64,000 nt of DNA from a bacterium (GCA_016124935.1 WGMS01000028.1:93233-157232); one strand, 5' to 3'; counted from the stretch's first letter, positions 32,051-40,236 are shown. The notes: generated by a model not told the origin, from the sequence alone. Numbers and translations: made by a program.

Positions 32051-33325
32051 ATGACTCATATCAACTGGTCTTTTATTTTTCCGAACGCCATCCTTCTTTT
32101 AGCCTATATTTCGATAGTCCTGGAGAGAATTCCGAAGGTTGCCACCGCTTTGCTCGGTGCCTCTATTCTGATTGTCAGTCACTGCATCACTCAACAACAG
32201 GCTATCTCCTCTATCGATTTCAACGTGATATTCCTGCTTGTGGGCATGATGATCATTGTCAATGTTCTAGGACACAGCGGCGGACTAAACGCCCTTGCCA
32301 TCTTTGTCGCCCGTACTTTAAAAGGCGACAAGATCAAGCTGCTTTTGATTTTTTCGCTAATGACCGCGCTCTTGTCTGCGATCTTCGACAATGTCACCAC
32401 AGTGCTTCTCTTAGGTAGCGTTACCTGTGTAATCGCCCAACACCTCAAGGTGAGCCCGGTTCCTTTTTTGATCTCCGAGACCATCTGCTCCAATATTGGT
32501 GGCACCGCCACCCTCATAGGCGACCCGCCCAATATCATGATCGGCTCAGCTGCCAAGCTCAGTTTCAATGATTTCGTCATCAACCTGGCGCCGGTGGTTT
32601 TGATGATCCTGCCGGTCACCCTGCTTACACTATTTCTGATTTATAGAAAACAGCTCACCGGCAGTCAGGTCTCTGTCGAGGAGCTCTCGGACCTCTCCGC
32701 CCGGGAAGCAATCGCCGACATGCGGCTTTTGATAGTCTCGTTAATCACCACCCTTCTGGTGATAACCGGTTTTGCCTTGCACGGCATTCTCAATCTCGAA
32801 GCCGGCACCATCGCCCTGGCCGGAGCGGCTTTTCTATTGATCTTCGAGAATCGCAAGAGTATCTGGAGCGATGTGGAATGGACTACGATTTTCTTTTTCA
32901 TCGGTCTATTCATTATGGTTGGTGCGGTGGAACATTCCGGTGCTATTGAAATGCTCGCCCATGAATTCATCAAATGGACCGGTGATAATGTTCATTTCAT
33001 GCCCCTCGCCATTCTCTGGATTTCGGGCATTCTCTCGGCCATAATCGATAATATTCCTTATACTGCCACCATGATACCGCTGGTGAGGACGGTACAGGAA
33101 CATACTGTGTCCAGCGATGCACTCTGGTGGGCTCTTGCCCTGGGGGCCTGCCTGGGCGGTAACGGCTCGCTTATCGGTGCCACCGCCAATGTCGTGGTGG
33201 CAGATATGGCCCAATCTCGAGGTATGCCCCTCAGTTTCATGGAGTTTACTCTAGTGGGCGGTTTTGTAATGCTCGAGTCCCTGGTTATTGCATCGTTCTA
33301 TCTATGGTTTCGTTACCTGACATAG
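32051..33325 (+). CDS. ArsB/NhaD-superfamily ion transporter
   Basis: A 424-residue membrane protein with about eleven hydrophobic segments and the two inverted helical hairpins of the ion-transporter superfamily. The first has FSLMTALLSAIFDNVTTVLL and CSNIGGTATLIGDPPNIMIG. The second has WISGILSAIIDNIPYTATMI and LGACLGGNGSLIGATANVVV. The paired IxDN and GGxxTLIGDPPN motifs place it with ArsB/NhaD-type and CitM-type permeases. Sodium-proton exchange, arsenite efflux or another cation/anion are all possible. An overlapping frame from 31921 is not a gene. It is driven by the three-copy repeat operator. Confidence 0.88.
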   Translation: MTHINWSFIFPNAILLLAYISIVLERIPKVATALLGASILIVSHCITQQQAISSIDFNVIFLLVGMMIIVNVLGHSGGLNALAIFVARTLKGDKIKLLLIFSLMTALLSAIFDNVTTVLLLGSVTCVIAQHLKVSPVPFLISETICSNIGGTATLIGDPPNIMIGSAAKLSFNDFVINLAPVVLMILPVTLLTLFLIYRKQLTGSQVSVEELSDLSAREAIADMRLLIVSLITTLLVITGFALHGILNLEAGTIALAGAAFLLIFENRKSIWSDVEWTTIFFFIGLFIMVGAVEHSGAIEMLAHEFIKWTGDNVHFMPLAILWISGILSAIIDNIPYTATMIPLVRTVQEHTVSSDALWWALALGACLGGNGSLIGATANVVVADMAQSRGMPLSFMEFTLVGGFVMLESLVIASFYLWFRYLT

Positions 33326-33339
33326 ATAGCCGGATTTTG

Positions 33340-34017
33340 TCAGGGCTTGAGCCTGTAGCCTACTCTGGCGATGTTCTCGATAATCGAATCGGAGAGTTCG
33401 GCTCCGCCATCCACACATTTGCGGATTCTTCGGATGGCGGCGCGTAAGCCTTCTGCTGATGCATCCGAATCGGCGTGCCAGACTCTTGACAAAAGCGTGT
33501 CGGCAGAGAAGACCTGATCTTGATTACGCATTAAAAACTCTAATAGAGCAAAATCCCGGGGCAGAAGATGAACCTCTTTACCCTCTTTGGTAAGTCTGTG
33601 TTTAACAGGATCGAGCACCAGGTCCCTTGCTCTGAGGACATTTTCCACTGCGGCACCGGGGCGTCTTAGAAGGGCGCGAATTCTCGCCACCAGCTCTCGC
33701 AAATCGAAAGGCTTGGTCAGATAATCATCGGCACCGGTATCGAGACCGGTCTCTTTATCTGTGATCTCGCTCTTTCCGGTCAGCATCAAAACCGGGGTTC
33801 TGCCACCTCTGTTTCTGAAAGTGCGCAGGACCTCTATGCCCTTCATTGAAGGCAGTTCCCAGTCGAGAATCACCACATCGAACTCGGTGCAGTTAAGCAG
33901 GTCGACAGCCAGGGCACCGTCTGTGGCATGTTCCACTGTATGCCTTTCATTATTCAGCCCTGCAATTAAGGTAAGGGCAAAGTCTTCATCGTCTTCCACC
34001 AAAAGGATTTTAGCCAT
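33340..34017 (-). CDS. OmpR/PhoB-family response regulator
   Basis: The 225-residue regulator has a receiver domain (AKILLVEDDEDFALTLI, phospho-Asp in VVILDWELPSMKG, Thr in VLMLTGKS, Lys in YLTKPFD) and a winged-helix output domain (HLLPRDFALLEFLMRNQDQV, EGLRAAIRRIRKC, ENIARVGYRLKP). ATG 34017 has GAGG 4 nt upstream; the frame extends to 34101. It is divergent from the histidine kinase at 34125, a natural partner. OmpR-family regulators bind pairs of direct repeats 11 bp apart, exactly the operators found upstream of the Usp-like, SulP, ArsB/NhaD-type and 36050 genes around it, so it is my first candidate for their activator (inference). Confidence 0.92.
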   Translation of the reverse strand: MAKILLVEDDEDFALTLIAGLNNERHTVEHATDGALAVDLLNCTEFDVVILDWELPSMKGIEVLRTFRNRGGRTPVLMLTGKSEITDKETGLDTGADDYLTKPFDLRELVARIRALLRRPGAAVENVLRARDLVLDPVKHRLTKEGKEVHLLPRDFALLEFLMRNQDQVFSADTLLSRVWHADSDASAEGLRAAIRRIRKCVDGGAELSDSIIENIARVGYRLKP

Positions 34018-34124
34018 TTGCCTCTTGCTCTTGATAATAGCCGCGGCTTGCAAAATGCAGGGTCCCAGACAAGAATATAACCTGATGAAATGATTTTGCA
34101 AGGCACCGGGGAGAATTCGGGATA

Positions 34125-35918
34125 TTGCGACTGCCGCTCACAGCTCAAGTACTTATTCTGGTGGTGACGCCGCTCCTCTTTCAGTTGGGCTCTTTGATCT
34201 GGCTGAGCGTCTTACAAGAAGAGGCAGAGACCGAGTTGAAGCGGGCCACCCGGGCAAATAAAATATCCGAGGTCGTGACCCGGCTATCCAACGATGTTTT
34301 CTACGCGGCTATGTACTATGGCTCAGAAGAGCGCGATTTTCGTATGCCTGACTCTTCGGTGCTCACCGATTTGACCGAGAAGCTCAAGAGCCATTATCGA
34401 GAGCTCAATAGCCTGACTCGCGATAATCCGGAGCAACATGCCCTGGTTGTCGAAGCCGAACAAGCCGGGCAAGAGACCATGAAGCTTTTGTCTCAGATAG
34501 ATGTTTCTCTGAAACGATCTGAAGAAGGGGAGCATTATATGAGAAAGGCACTCTGGAAGCGTCTGCACAACTCGTCTCGTAATCTTCTTAGTGCGGAGCT
34601 TCTCAGTATGGCAAGACAAGAGAAGCGCTATGCCGACGAGAGTCCGGAGGTCCAGGCGACTCTACGCCAGAACATGCAGCTGGCGATGCTGCTTGCCGGC
34701 GGTGCCAATCTGGTTATCGCCCTTTTCGCGGCGACCTATCTGACCCAGTCTATAACCGGCAAAATCCGACGCTTGAACGAAAACACCTATAGACTGGCGA
34801 GCAATCTGCCTCTTCATCCGGCTTTGCCCGGCGATGATGAACTGGCCCGGTTGGACAGGGTATTTCATGATATGGCAAGAGACCTGAAAGAAGCCCGGCG
34901 CAAAGAGCGCGCTTTAATAGATAATGCCAGGGATTTGATCTGTTCCATAAATGAAGCCGGAAAAATAAGTGCAATCAATCCATATATAGAAGAATTGTGC
35001 GGCTATGGTCGAGACGAACTTCTGATGACGGCGGCGGTGGATCTGGTGGAACCTTCTTCTATGGCGGCGTTTCTGAATCAGCTCGATGCCATCAAAGAAG
35101 GGCGGCAAGACAGACGCTTCGAGACCCGGCTCAAACACGCCGACGGCAGAATCCTTGATGTGGTGGCATCGGCGCACTATGCGGCCGAAGATCAATCTAT
35201 CTTTCTGGTAGTGCATGATATCACCGAGAGAAAAGAGGCCGAGAGATTAAGGCAAGAGGTGGTAGCCATGATCACCCACGATTTGAGGACGCCTCTGAAT
35301 ACGGTCAGCAATATATTTGAATTTCTAGAATCTGGAACGCTCGGCGAACTTTCTGAGAAAGGAGCCCAATTCGTCAAATCAGGTATCCGCAACCTGGGCA
35401 GGATGACAAGCCTGGTCAATGATCTGCTCGATATAGAAAAATTTCGAGCCGGCTCTATGGAGCTTGCTAAAGTAGAGTTCGATCTTTATGAGAGTCTCAA
35501 CGCCTGTCGTGATCTTCATCTTTCTATTCTTGAAGAAGAGAGAATCGAGGTGAGTATAGAAAAGACCGAGCGCAAGATCCTTGCCGATAGAGAGAAATTC
35601 GAGCGCCTGCTGGGCAATCTGCTTGCCAACGCCATAAAGTTTTCTGAGAGCGGTGGAAAGATAGAGATATTAGTAGAAGAAGATGATGCCTCCGCTTTGA
35701 CTATTACCGTGGCGGACAACGGACCCGGGATTGCCGAGGACCTTATAGAGAGGGTTTTCGACCGTTTCTTTCAGGCGGGTACTACAAGCGTTCGCAAAAC
35801 TGTCGGCTCCGGGCTGGGCCTGGCTATTGCCCGAAGCATAGCCGACGCTCACGGCTTCTCTTTATGGGTGGAGAGCCCACCGGGGCAAGGCTGTCGCTTT
35901 AAGCTCCGGATAGCATAG
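34125..35918 (+). CDS. Membrane sensor histidine kinase (HAMP-PAS-HisKA-HATPase)
   Basis: The 597-residue protein starts at TTG 34125, with GGGGAG upstream. It has a first membrane helix (LTAQVLILVVTPLLFQLGSL), an extracytoplasmic helical sensor of about 155 residues, a second helix (AMLLAGGANLVIALFAATYL) and a HAMP linker. A PAS domain follows (ARDLICSINEAGKISAINPY to VVHDITERKEAE). HisKA has the phospho-His in AMITHDLRTPLNTV. The HATPase core shows the N box LLGNLLANAIKFS, DNGPGIAED and GSGLGLAIARSIADAHG. It is divergent from the response regulator at 33340, which it probably phosphorylates. The signal is unknown; neighbouring ion and anion transport genes are a hint. Confidence 0.92.
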   Translation: MRLPLTAQVLILVVTPLLFQLGSLIWLSVLQEEAETELKRATRANKISEVVTRLSNDVFYAAMYYGSEERDFRMPDSSVLTDLTEKLKSHYRELNSLTRDNPEQHALVVEAEQAGQETMKLLSQIDVSLKRSEEGEHYMRKALWKRLHNSSRNLLSAELLSMARQEKRYADESPEVQATLRQNMQLAMLLAGGANLVIALFAATYLTQSITGKIRRLNENTYRLASNLPLHPALPGDDELARLDRVFHDMARDLKEARRKERALIDNARDLICSINEAGKISAINPYIEELCGYGRDELLMTAAVDLVEPSSMAAFLNQLDAIKEGRQDRRFETRLKHADGRILDVVASAHYAAEDQSIFLVVHDITERKEAERLRQEVVAMITHDLRTPLNTVSNIFEFLESGTLGELSEKGAQFVKSGIRNLGRMTSLVNDLLDIEKFRAGSMELAKVEFDLYESLNACRDLHLSILEEERIEVSIEKTERKILADREKFERLLGNLLANAIKFSESGGKIEILVEEDDASALTITVADNGPGIAEDLIERVFDRFFQAGTTSVRKTVGSGLGLAIARSIADAHGFSLWVESPPGQGCRFKLRIA

Positions 35919-35924
35919 ATCGCC

Positions 35925-35979
35925 AGTCACAAATCGAACACAAATCAGTCACCACTCGAATACAACCCGGTTGTAAATT
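35925..35979 (+). promoter_or_regulatory. Four-copy 11-bp direct-repeat operator and -10 box
   Basis: Four degenerate 7-mers, AGTCACA, GAACACA, AGTCACC and GAATACA, start at 35925, 35936, 35947 and 35958, exactly 11 bp apart. Nine nt after the last is TAAATT (35974-35979). Copies 1 and 3 and copies 2 and 4 are most alike, suggesting 22-bp pairs. Confidence 0.65.
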
Positions 35980-36049
35980 GAAAGCATGGAAGGGACGAGA
36001 ACGCTGCTCCCACCGCCATCCCCCGTTTCTATGATAAGAGGATAGTTCC

Positions 36050-36493
36050 ATGTCAACCAAAGCTCAAGGAAATCATCTAGAGTCTCAAAAGGTTATAGAG
36101 GGTCAAGTTGATAAAGGTGAGACCAATCTCTCCGGCAAGATCTGGCTGGATGATATGAAACCTCTGGGGAAAGAGGCGGGGAAACATCTTTCCGGTGAAT
36201 CTAAAGATCTGAAAGTGCTCGAGTTCGAGGATATCTATAAAAAAACCGAGAAGAAATCCGGTGTATCCGATGCGGAAGCTAGAAAGATAATCGAGGCGAA
36301 GAAACTGGCTGAAGCTAAAGATACGGATAAAGATAAAGACCCAGGTAAAAAGGAGCTTGACCCAGAGCTGAAAGAAGCGATTTTGAAAAAGCTCGAAGCG
36401 ATTAAAGAGAGGAAGCTTGCCGCTCTCAAAGAGTGGAAAGAGAACCCCGAAGAGACGCATAGTAAGCCCTCTAAATATCCAAAAGCAAGTTGA
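36050..36493 (+). CDS. Lys/Glu-rich hypothetical protein, 147 aa
   Basis: This is a highly charged, low-complexity protein. The C-terminal half is mostly Lys, Glu, Asp and Ala (AKDTDKDKDPGKKELDPELK, ILKKLEAIKERKLAALKEWK) and should be helical or disordered. There is no signal peptide, membrane helix or cysteine. I do not recognise it. It has its own four-copy repeat operator and a strong hairpin terminator downstream, so it is transcribed alone and its expression is probably tightly controlled. A leader of about 65 nt separates the expected transcription start from ATG 36050; AGAGGATAG lies upstream of the ATG. Confidence 0.65.
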   Translation: MSTKAQGNHLESQKVIEGQVDKGETNLSGKIWLDDMKPLGKEAGKHLSGESKDLKVLEFEDIYKKTEKKSGVSDAEARKIIEAKKLAEAKDTDKDKDPGKKELDPELKEAILKKLEAIKERKLAALKEWKENPEETHSKPSKYPKAS

Positions 36494-36560
36494 AGACAAA
36501 GAATTCCGGGAAGCCAGTGACCTCCTTGCCAAATTGATCTTTCCCGTGACCTCAGAAAAA

Positions 36561-36593
36561 CCTGCTCCCCTTCTCCGCCGCTTGGGGAGCAGG
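36561..36593. terminator. 10-bp perfect hairpin
   Basis: CCTGCTCCCC (36561-36570) pairs perfectly with GGGGAGCAGG (36584-36593). On the minus strand it is followed by TTTTTCT, so it could stop leftward transcription; on the plus strand there is no T tract. No minus-strand gene lies just to the right, so its purpose is unclear. Confidence 0.5.
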
Positions 36594-36664
36594 TAATCTG
36601 AGACCTGGCTGGCGCAATATCAATAAGACAAAGTTTTTTTTCCAAGCAGAACAAACAATAGGGG

Positions 36665-36704
36665 GAATTACTCCGGTGCGCGAGCGCCGGAGTAATTCAT
36701 TTTT
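36665..36704 (+). terminator. Rho-independent terminator
   Basis: GAATTACTCCGG (36665-36676) and CCGGAGTAATTC (36687-36698) form a perfect 12-bp stem with a 10-nt loop, followed by ATTTTT. It closes the transcript of the charged protein at 36050 and insulates the kinase gene that follows. The stretch 36494-36826 otherwise holds no gene. Confidence 0.75.
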
Positions 36705-36826
36705 CGAAGCGGGATCTTTACCCTGGGGATAGATCTCTTCATAAACCGCCGGTGATACCGAGAAGTAAACGCCTTTCTCTTAAATCTAGTAAAATCTTTC
36801 TATTCCTGGGAGATGATAGCAGCCTT

Positions 36827-37807
36827 ATGGCTAATTCTGAATCAGAAGAGCTGTTTGCAGACCGCTACCGAGTAGTGGAGTTGCTTGGTGAAGGCGGCAT
36901 GGGCAGGGTTCTCAAGTGTCATGATCGGGAACTCGATCGATATGTGGCTATCAAGGTTCTCTCTAGCAGGACGAAGGTGGATGCGATCAAGCGCTTCCAG
37001 AAAGAGGCCGTGGCCACGGCCAGGCTCAGACATCCTAATGTGGTCGAAGTCTATGATTTCGGAGAGACCGATGGTTTGTTCTATCTGGTCATGGATTATC
37101 TGGAAGGAGAGAGCCTGGATCGCTATCTTGCCCGGGTGGGGGCCCTTTCTTTGGAAGAGACCCGGGAGATAGGCCTGGCTATTTGTGATGGTCTTGGTCA
37201 TGCACATGAACAGGGCATTATTCATCGGGATCTGAAACCTTCTAATGTGCTTGTTTCGACTGACGAGCAAGGTGAGTCGCGAGTCAAGATAGTCGATTTC
37301 GGTATAGCCAAAGAGCTGGATGGTGCCTCTACCATGACCGGCTCCGATCTTATTCTTGGCACTCCTGCCTATATCTCGCCGGAGGCGGTTCGGGGAGGAG
37401 AGCTTTCACCGGCAAGCGATATCTATAGCCTCGGTTGCATTCTCTATGAGTGCCTGACCGGAGACAAGCCTGTTCTTGGTGATTCGGCCATGGCTACGAT
37501 GATGCTCAAGCTGGAGGTCGATCCGCCCTCCCTTCGGGACCGTTTTGAAGGAGAGTTTGGGGTGCTTGCAGATCGGCTCATAAGTAAATGTCTGGCTCGC
37601 GATCCAGAGAAGCGCTATTGCAGCGCCGGGGAGCTCGCCTTTGCTCTGGACGCACTCGAGACCGATACTTCGGTAGAGACTGATCCGGTTCTTCCGGAAG
37701 CCGCCGGGGAAAAATTCGGATTCAAATTTGAATTTAATCCTTTCGTTATTGCCTTGCTTTCGATCTCGGCATTGCTCAGTATTTTTTTTCTGTCTTCTGA
37801 TCTTTAA
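36827..37807 (+). CDS. Ser/Thr protein kinase, separated from its LRR domain by a frameshift
   Basis: A Hanks-type kinase of about 326 residues with LLGEGGMGRVLK at 19-30, Lys43 in VAIKVL, HRDLKPSN with Asp135, DFG at 157-159 and ISPEAVRG. A hydrophobic segment (FVIALLSISALLSIFFL) begins near 303 and the frame stops a few residues later, in the middle of what should be a membrane helix. The next frame contains the remaining helix, a basic stop-transfer segment and an LRR domain. Compared with the kinase-TM-LRR protein at 12370-14562, this gene looks like the front part of the same architecture. The start may be GTG 36752 (25 more residues) or ATG 36827; neither has a strong ribosome site. Confidence 0.82.
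   Translation: MANSESEELFADRYRVVELLGEGGMGRVLKCHDRELDRYVAIKVLSSRTKVDAIKRFQKEAVATARLRHPNVVEVYDFGETDGLFYLVMDYLEGESLDRYLARVGALSLEETREIGLAICDGLGHAHEQGIIHRDLKPSNVLVSTDEQGESRVKIVDFGIAKELDGASTMTGSDLILGTPAYISPEAVRGGELSPASDIYSLGCILYECLTGDKPVLGDSAMATMMLKLEVDPPSLRDRFEGEFGVLADRLISKCLARDPEKRYCSAGELAFALDALETDTSVETDPVLPEAAGEKFGFKFEFNPFVIALLSISALLSIFFLSSDL
37782..37789 (+). other. T8 tract at the kinase/LRR frame junction
   Basis: Eight consecutive T lie in the codons for the membrane helix. Reading with one T fewer gives ALLSIFFCLLIFKQKPAERN, a complete helix followed by a basic segment, and continues directly into the LRR frame at 37857-38654. It may be a sequencing or assembly error in a homopolymer, a real inactivating insertion, or a transcriptional slippage site. 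Confidence 0.65.
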
Positions 37808-37856
37808 GCAAAAGCCCGCGGAGAGAAACATAGTCAAATTAGTGACTCCGGCAAGA

Positions 37857-38654
37857 ATGAGCACTGAAGAGTCCAGGATTCTTGATTCGGAAGATCATAA
37901 CTTCAATCTTTCCGAAAGTGGCTGGGTAAAAGTCAATAGTGATTTCAACGATGCCGATCTGGAAAAAGCCGCATTGCTTTATCCTGAACAGAGCGTGTGG
38001 GAGTTGAAAGAGGCTAAGTTGAAGGGCTCCGGTCTGAAACATCTGCTTTCCGTCAAGGTAAGAGTGCTTGACCTGAGCCGTAACACGCTCAGACCGGAAG
38101 CGCTAGATCTGGTGGCACGGATGCCGGGTCTGGAGAAGTTGATTCTAATAGGTTGCTCCGGAATACGCGACGGAGATTTGAGCAGATTGAAACCTTTGAA
38201 GAGATTGATTTTCTTGAGTGTATCCGGTCCAGGTATTACAAAGGGGGCCTGCAAAGAGATCTCCGGGCTCGACAACCTGCAGGGTGTCAGCTTGCGGGAT
38301 CTTCATCTTGGTGCAAAAGAGCTTCGTTATCTCGAAAAACTTCCACATCTTGTCTCTCTTGGATTTAGTGACTGCCATTTTGATAAGGGAGCCGCCGAAC
38401 TTATCGCAGGCATGTCGAATCTGAACAGATTGAAGCTCTCGAGAACAGGATTCGATCTGACTGTGGCCGAGGCGATTTCGAAGTCCCGCTCGATAGAGAA
38501 CCTTGACGTCTCGCATCTCGAGGCTCCACCTGAAGCTTTCTTGCTCCTGGGTTCGATGCCTTTGAAGACTTTGAATCTCGGTGATACCGGAATTGATGAC
38601 GCCACCAGAGTCGCCCTCCGGAGAAAGTTGCCCGATTGCAAGATTTACTATTAG
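37857..38654 (+). CDS. Leucine-rich repeat domain, probably the C-terminal part of the preceding kinase
   Basis: About 265 residues of leucine-rich repeats: VRVLDLSRNTLRPEALDLVA, LEKLILIGCSGIRDGDLSRL, LIFLSVSGPGITKGACKEIS, LNRLKLSRTGFDLTVAEAIS and LKTLNLGDTGIDDATRVALR. The frame is open back to 37728, where it overlaps the kinase and reads the second half of a membrane helix (CLLIFKQKPAERN). There is no convincing ribosome site at ATG 37857, and LRR domains of this kind follow the membrane helix in the kinase at 12370. I therefore regard it as the displaced sensor domain of the kinase rather than an independent gene, but an independent start cannot be excluded. Confidence 0.7.
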   Translation: MSTEESRILDSEDHNFNLSESGWVKVNSDFNDADLEKAALLYPEQSVWELKEAKLKGSGLKHLLSVKVRVLDLSRNTLRPEALDLVARMPGLEKLILIGCSGIRDGDLSRLKPLKRLIFLSVSGPGITKGACKEISGLDNLQGVSLRDLHLGAKELRYLEKLPHLVSLGFSDCHFDKGAAELIAGMSNLNRLKLSRTGFDLTVAEAISKSRSIENLDVSHLEAPPEAFLLLGSMPLKTLNLGDTGIDDATRVALRRKLPDCKIYY

Positions 38655-38690
38655 AAAGAGAAGCAAAGCGCTTGCTTCCTTTCTCTAATA
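38649..38690 (+). terminator. Imperfect inverted repeat after the LRR frame
   Basis: ATTAGA and AAGCAA on the left pair with TTGCTT and TCTAAT on the right, with an imperfect middle, giving a stem of about 16 bp that includes the stop codon. There is no strong T tract. The remaining 38700-38902 shows no gene. Confidence 0.35.
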
Positions 38691-38902
38691 AATCCATTAG
38701 TTGTCCTCCTTTTGTCTACGGATTTCATAGCGCAGACTGAAGAGGCGCAGAAATCAATCTACGCGCAGGGAGCCTCATGGGCGGCTCTTTGCCGGGCTTC
38801 TCTTCGGAGTCGCCTGGAGTATTTCCTGGCGAATCGGTAGCTGAATATCCCAGTTAGAAAAAGATAAAAGGTAAGCATAGTTTGATTATGACCTTACACA
38901 GA

Positions 38903-39427
38903 TTAAGGCTCGATTAACAGATTGCGCCTCTTCATCTCTGCCAGAAGAAATTCTTCGAATTCCTTGAATCCTTGAAGAATAATGGATATCCATATGGACT
39001 TTCCTTCCCTTGGCAGAAGTCTCAGGCAATTCGCCCAGCCGACATACTCGACCCGGAGCATGTCTTCCCAGTTGAAGCTGATCTCCCTTCCGAGCCAGTC
39101 AGGACCTTTAACCGAATGCTGGTTATAGACTACTTTGCTGTAGAACATAAATATGGTGGTCCACAGGGCTAGCAGTGCGGCAATCAGGAAGAAGGCCGTT
39201 ACAAGAGGAAGTACCGCCCTGTCTGTTCTGCCGGGAAATATATTGGCCAGCATCGTTACGCCGATTAAAAGAGCGGTAATTAGCGACATAGTCACTTTCG
39301 AGGCGATGGTAAAAGTAAGGCATTTGCCGTCTTCGACGGTTACGCTTTGTTTATTGGCGCCGGACATTACTCTTATCACGATCGGAACAAGAAAAGCAGT
39401 GAGCATAAGTATCAGGATCTCTTTCAT
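38903..39427 (-). CDS. Hypothetical membrane protein with PH-like C-terminal region, 174 aa
   Basis: Three hydrophobic segments are visible: ILILMLTAFLVPIVIRVM, VTMSLITALLIGVTMLANIF and LVTAFFLIAALLALWTTIFM. They are followed by a soluble part (VVYNQHSVKGPDWLGREISF, NWEDMLRVEYVGWANCLRLL, KSIWISIILQGFKEFEEFLL) whose strands and C-terminal helix resemble small bacterial PH-type domains. I do not recognise the family with certainty. ATG 39427 overlaps the stop of the upstream membrane gene by 4 nt, so the pair is co-translated and probably works together in the membrane. Confidence 0.65.
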   Translation of the reverse strand: MKEILILMLTAFLVPIVIRVMSGANKQSVTVEDGKCLTFTIASKVTMSLITALLIGVTMLANIFPGRTDRAVLPLVTAFFLIAALLALWTTIFMFYSKVVYNQHSVKGPDWLGREISFNWEDMLRVEYVGWANCLRLLPREGKSIWISIILQGFKEFEEFLLAEMKRRNLLIEP

Positions 39428-39927
39428 TCTTCAATCTCCAGGTCGGGGAATTTCTCTCTGGCTCGTCCGACAAGCGTTTTTTGCATCTGCAATGTCAGAG
39501 GCAAGCAGATCAGAAATGTCGTGGTGCCAAGTACAAAGGCCGCCTTCAACTTTGCTTCGAAGTTGTCTATGGGAAGAAGATTTCTATAGAATTCGGAGAC
39601 TATCATGAAGCTGAAGAATGGACCGATGAAAGAGCTCAGGGAGAGCACCAGGCGCAGTACCGAACTATTAAAAACCCCCGACGCTAATTTAGAGCGTTCC
39701 AGAGGGGCTTCTTTTTTAATAAAGAGAATACTGTAGATAACCGAGGCGATTACGCTGCCGCCTATAAAAAGGGAGGAGACTATCCAGAAAACCAGGACGA
39801 AAACGGCTTCTTCGCCGGCCGTACCTGACCAGTTGAGCATAAGCAGCTTCGGAAAGACTAGATGGAGGCACAGCAGACATGATAGGACCTGAACCAGGGC
39901 GAATAGTTGCTTGTAAAGTGGTTTCAT
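39424..39927 (-). CDS. Hypothetical membrane protein, 167 aa
   Basis: Four membrane segments are visible: LFALVQVLSCLLCLHLVFP, AVFVLVFWIVSSLFIGGSVI, LRLVLSLSSFIGPFFSFMIV and AAFVLGTTTFLICLPLTLQM. The C-terminus is charged (REKFPDLEIEE). The family is not recognised. The frame is open far upstream to 40248, but that extension is Arg/Ser/Gly-rich and looks non-coding. ATG 39927, just before MKPLYKQLF, follows an AGAAGAA ribosome site and gives a normal start. It forms a two-gene operon with the gene at 38903. Confidence 0.65.
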   Translation of the reverse strand: MKPLYKQLFALVQVLSCLLCLHLVFPKLLMLNWSGTAGEEAVFVLVFWIVSSLFIGGSVIASVIYSILFIKKEAPLERSKLASGVFNSSVLRLVLSLSSFIGPFFSFMIVSEFYRNLLPIDNFEAKLKAAFVLGTTTFLICLPLTLQMQKTLVGRAREKFPDLEIEE

Positions 39928-40236
39928 CGAGGTTTCTTCTTCTCTTTCTGATTCCTTGATTTTATCTGGAAAGTCAGAAGCCCTACATATATGTACTGAA
40001 TTTCGACTGGAAATGCTTACGGTTGCTTCCTTCGGATGAAACCACTTTCGATACTGAGTCTGGTTTCGCGGACGGCCCCGGCCACCCTGCCTGAAGTCCC
40101 TTGCTCTGGGGGATACGGAACCTGTGGCGTTTCGCTCCGGGTGTGCAAAATTTAAGTAACCAAATCGCCGGATTGGCTGTATAAACTCGTTGATAATCTT
40201 CGCCGACGGCCGGAGTGCCGAGGAGACCAGCCAGCA
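39928..40236. other. Intergenic region with a GC-rich block, no gene supported
   Basis: This 309-bp divergent region lies between a membrane-protein pair and the KamA operon. Bases 40060-40140 are markedly GC-rich with several short self-complementary runs (for example GGCCCCGGCC). Open frames cross it on both strands but their translations look random. I do not recognise a riboswitch, tRNA or known RNA family. It could be the KamA operon leader. Confidence 0.3.

Noticed and set aside
31921..32418. 165-codon plus-strand frame starting at TTG
   Set aside because: Most of it overlaps the ArsB/NhaD-type transporter in another frame, and its translation is Cys/His/Arg-rich without pattern. The first 130 nt are better explained as mRNA leader.
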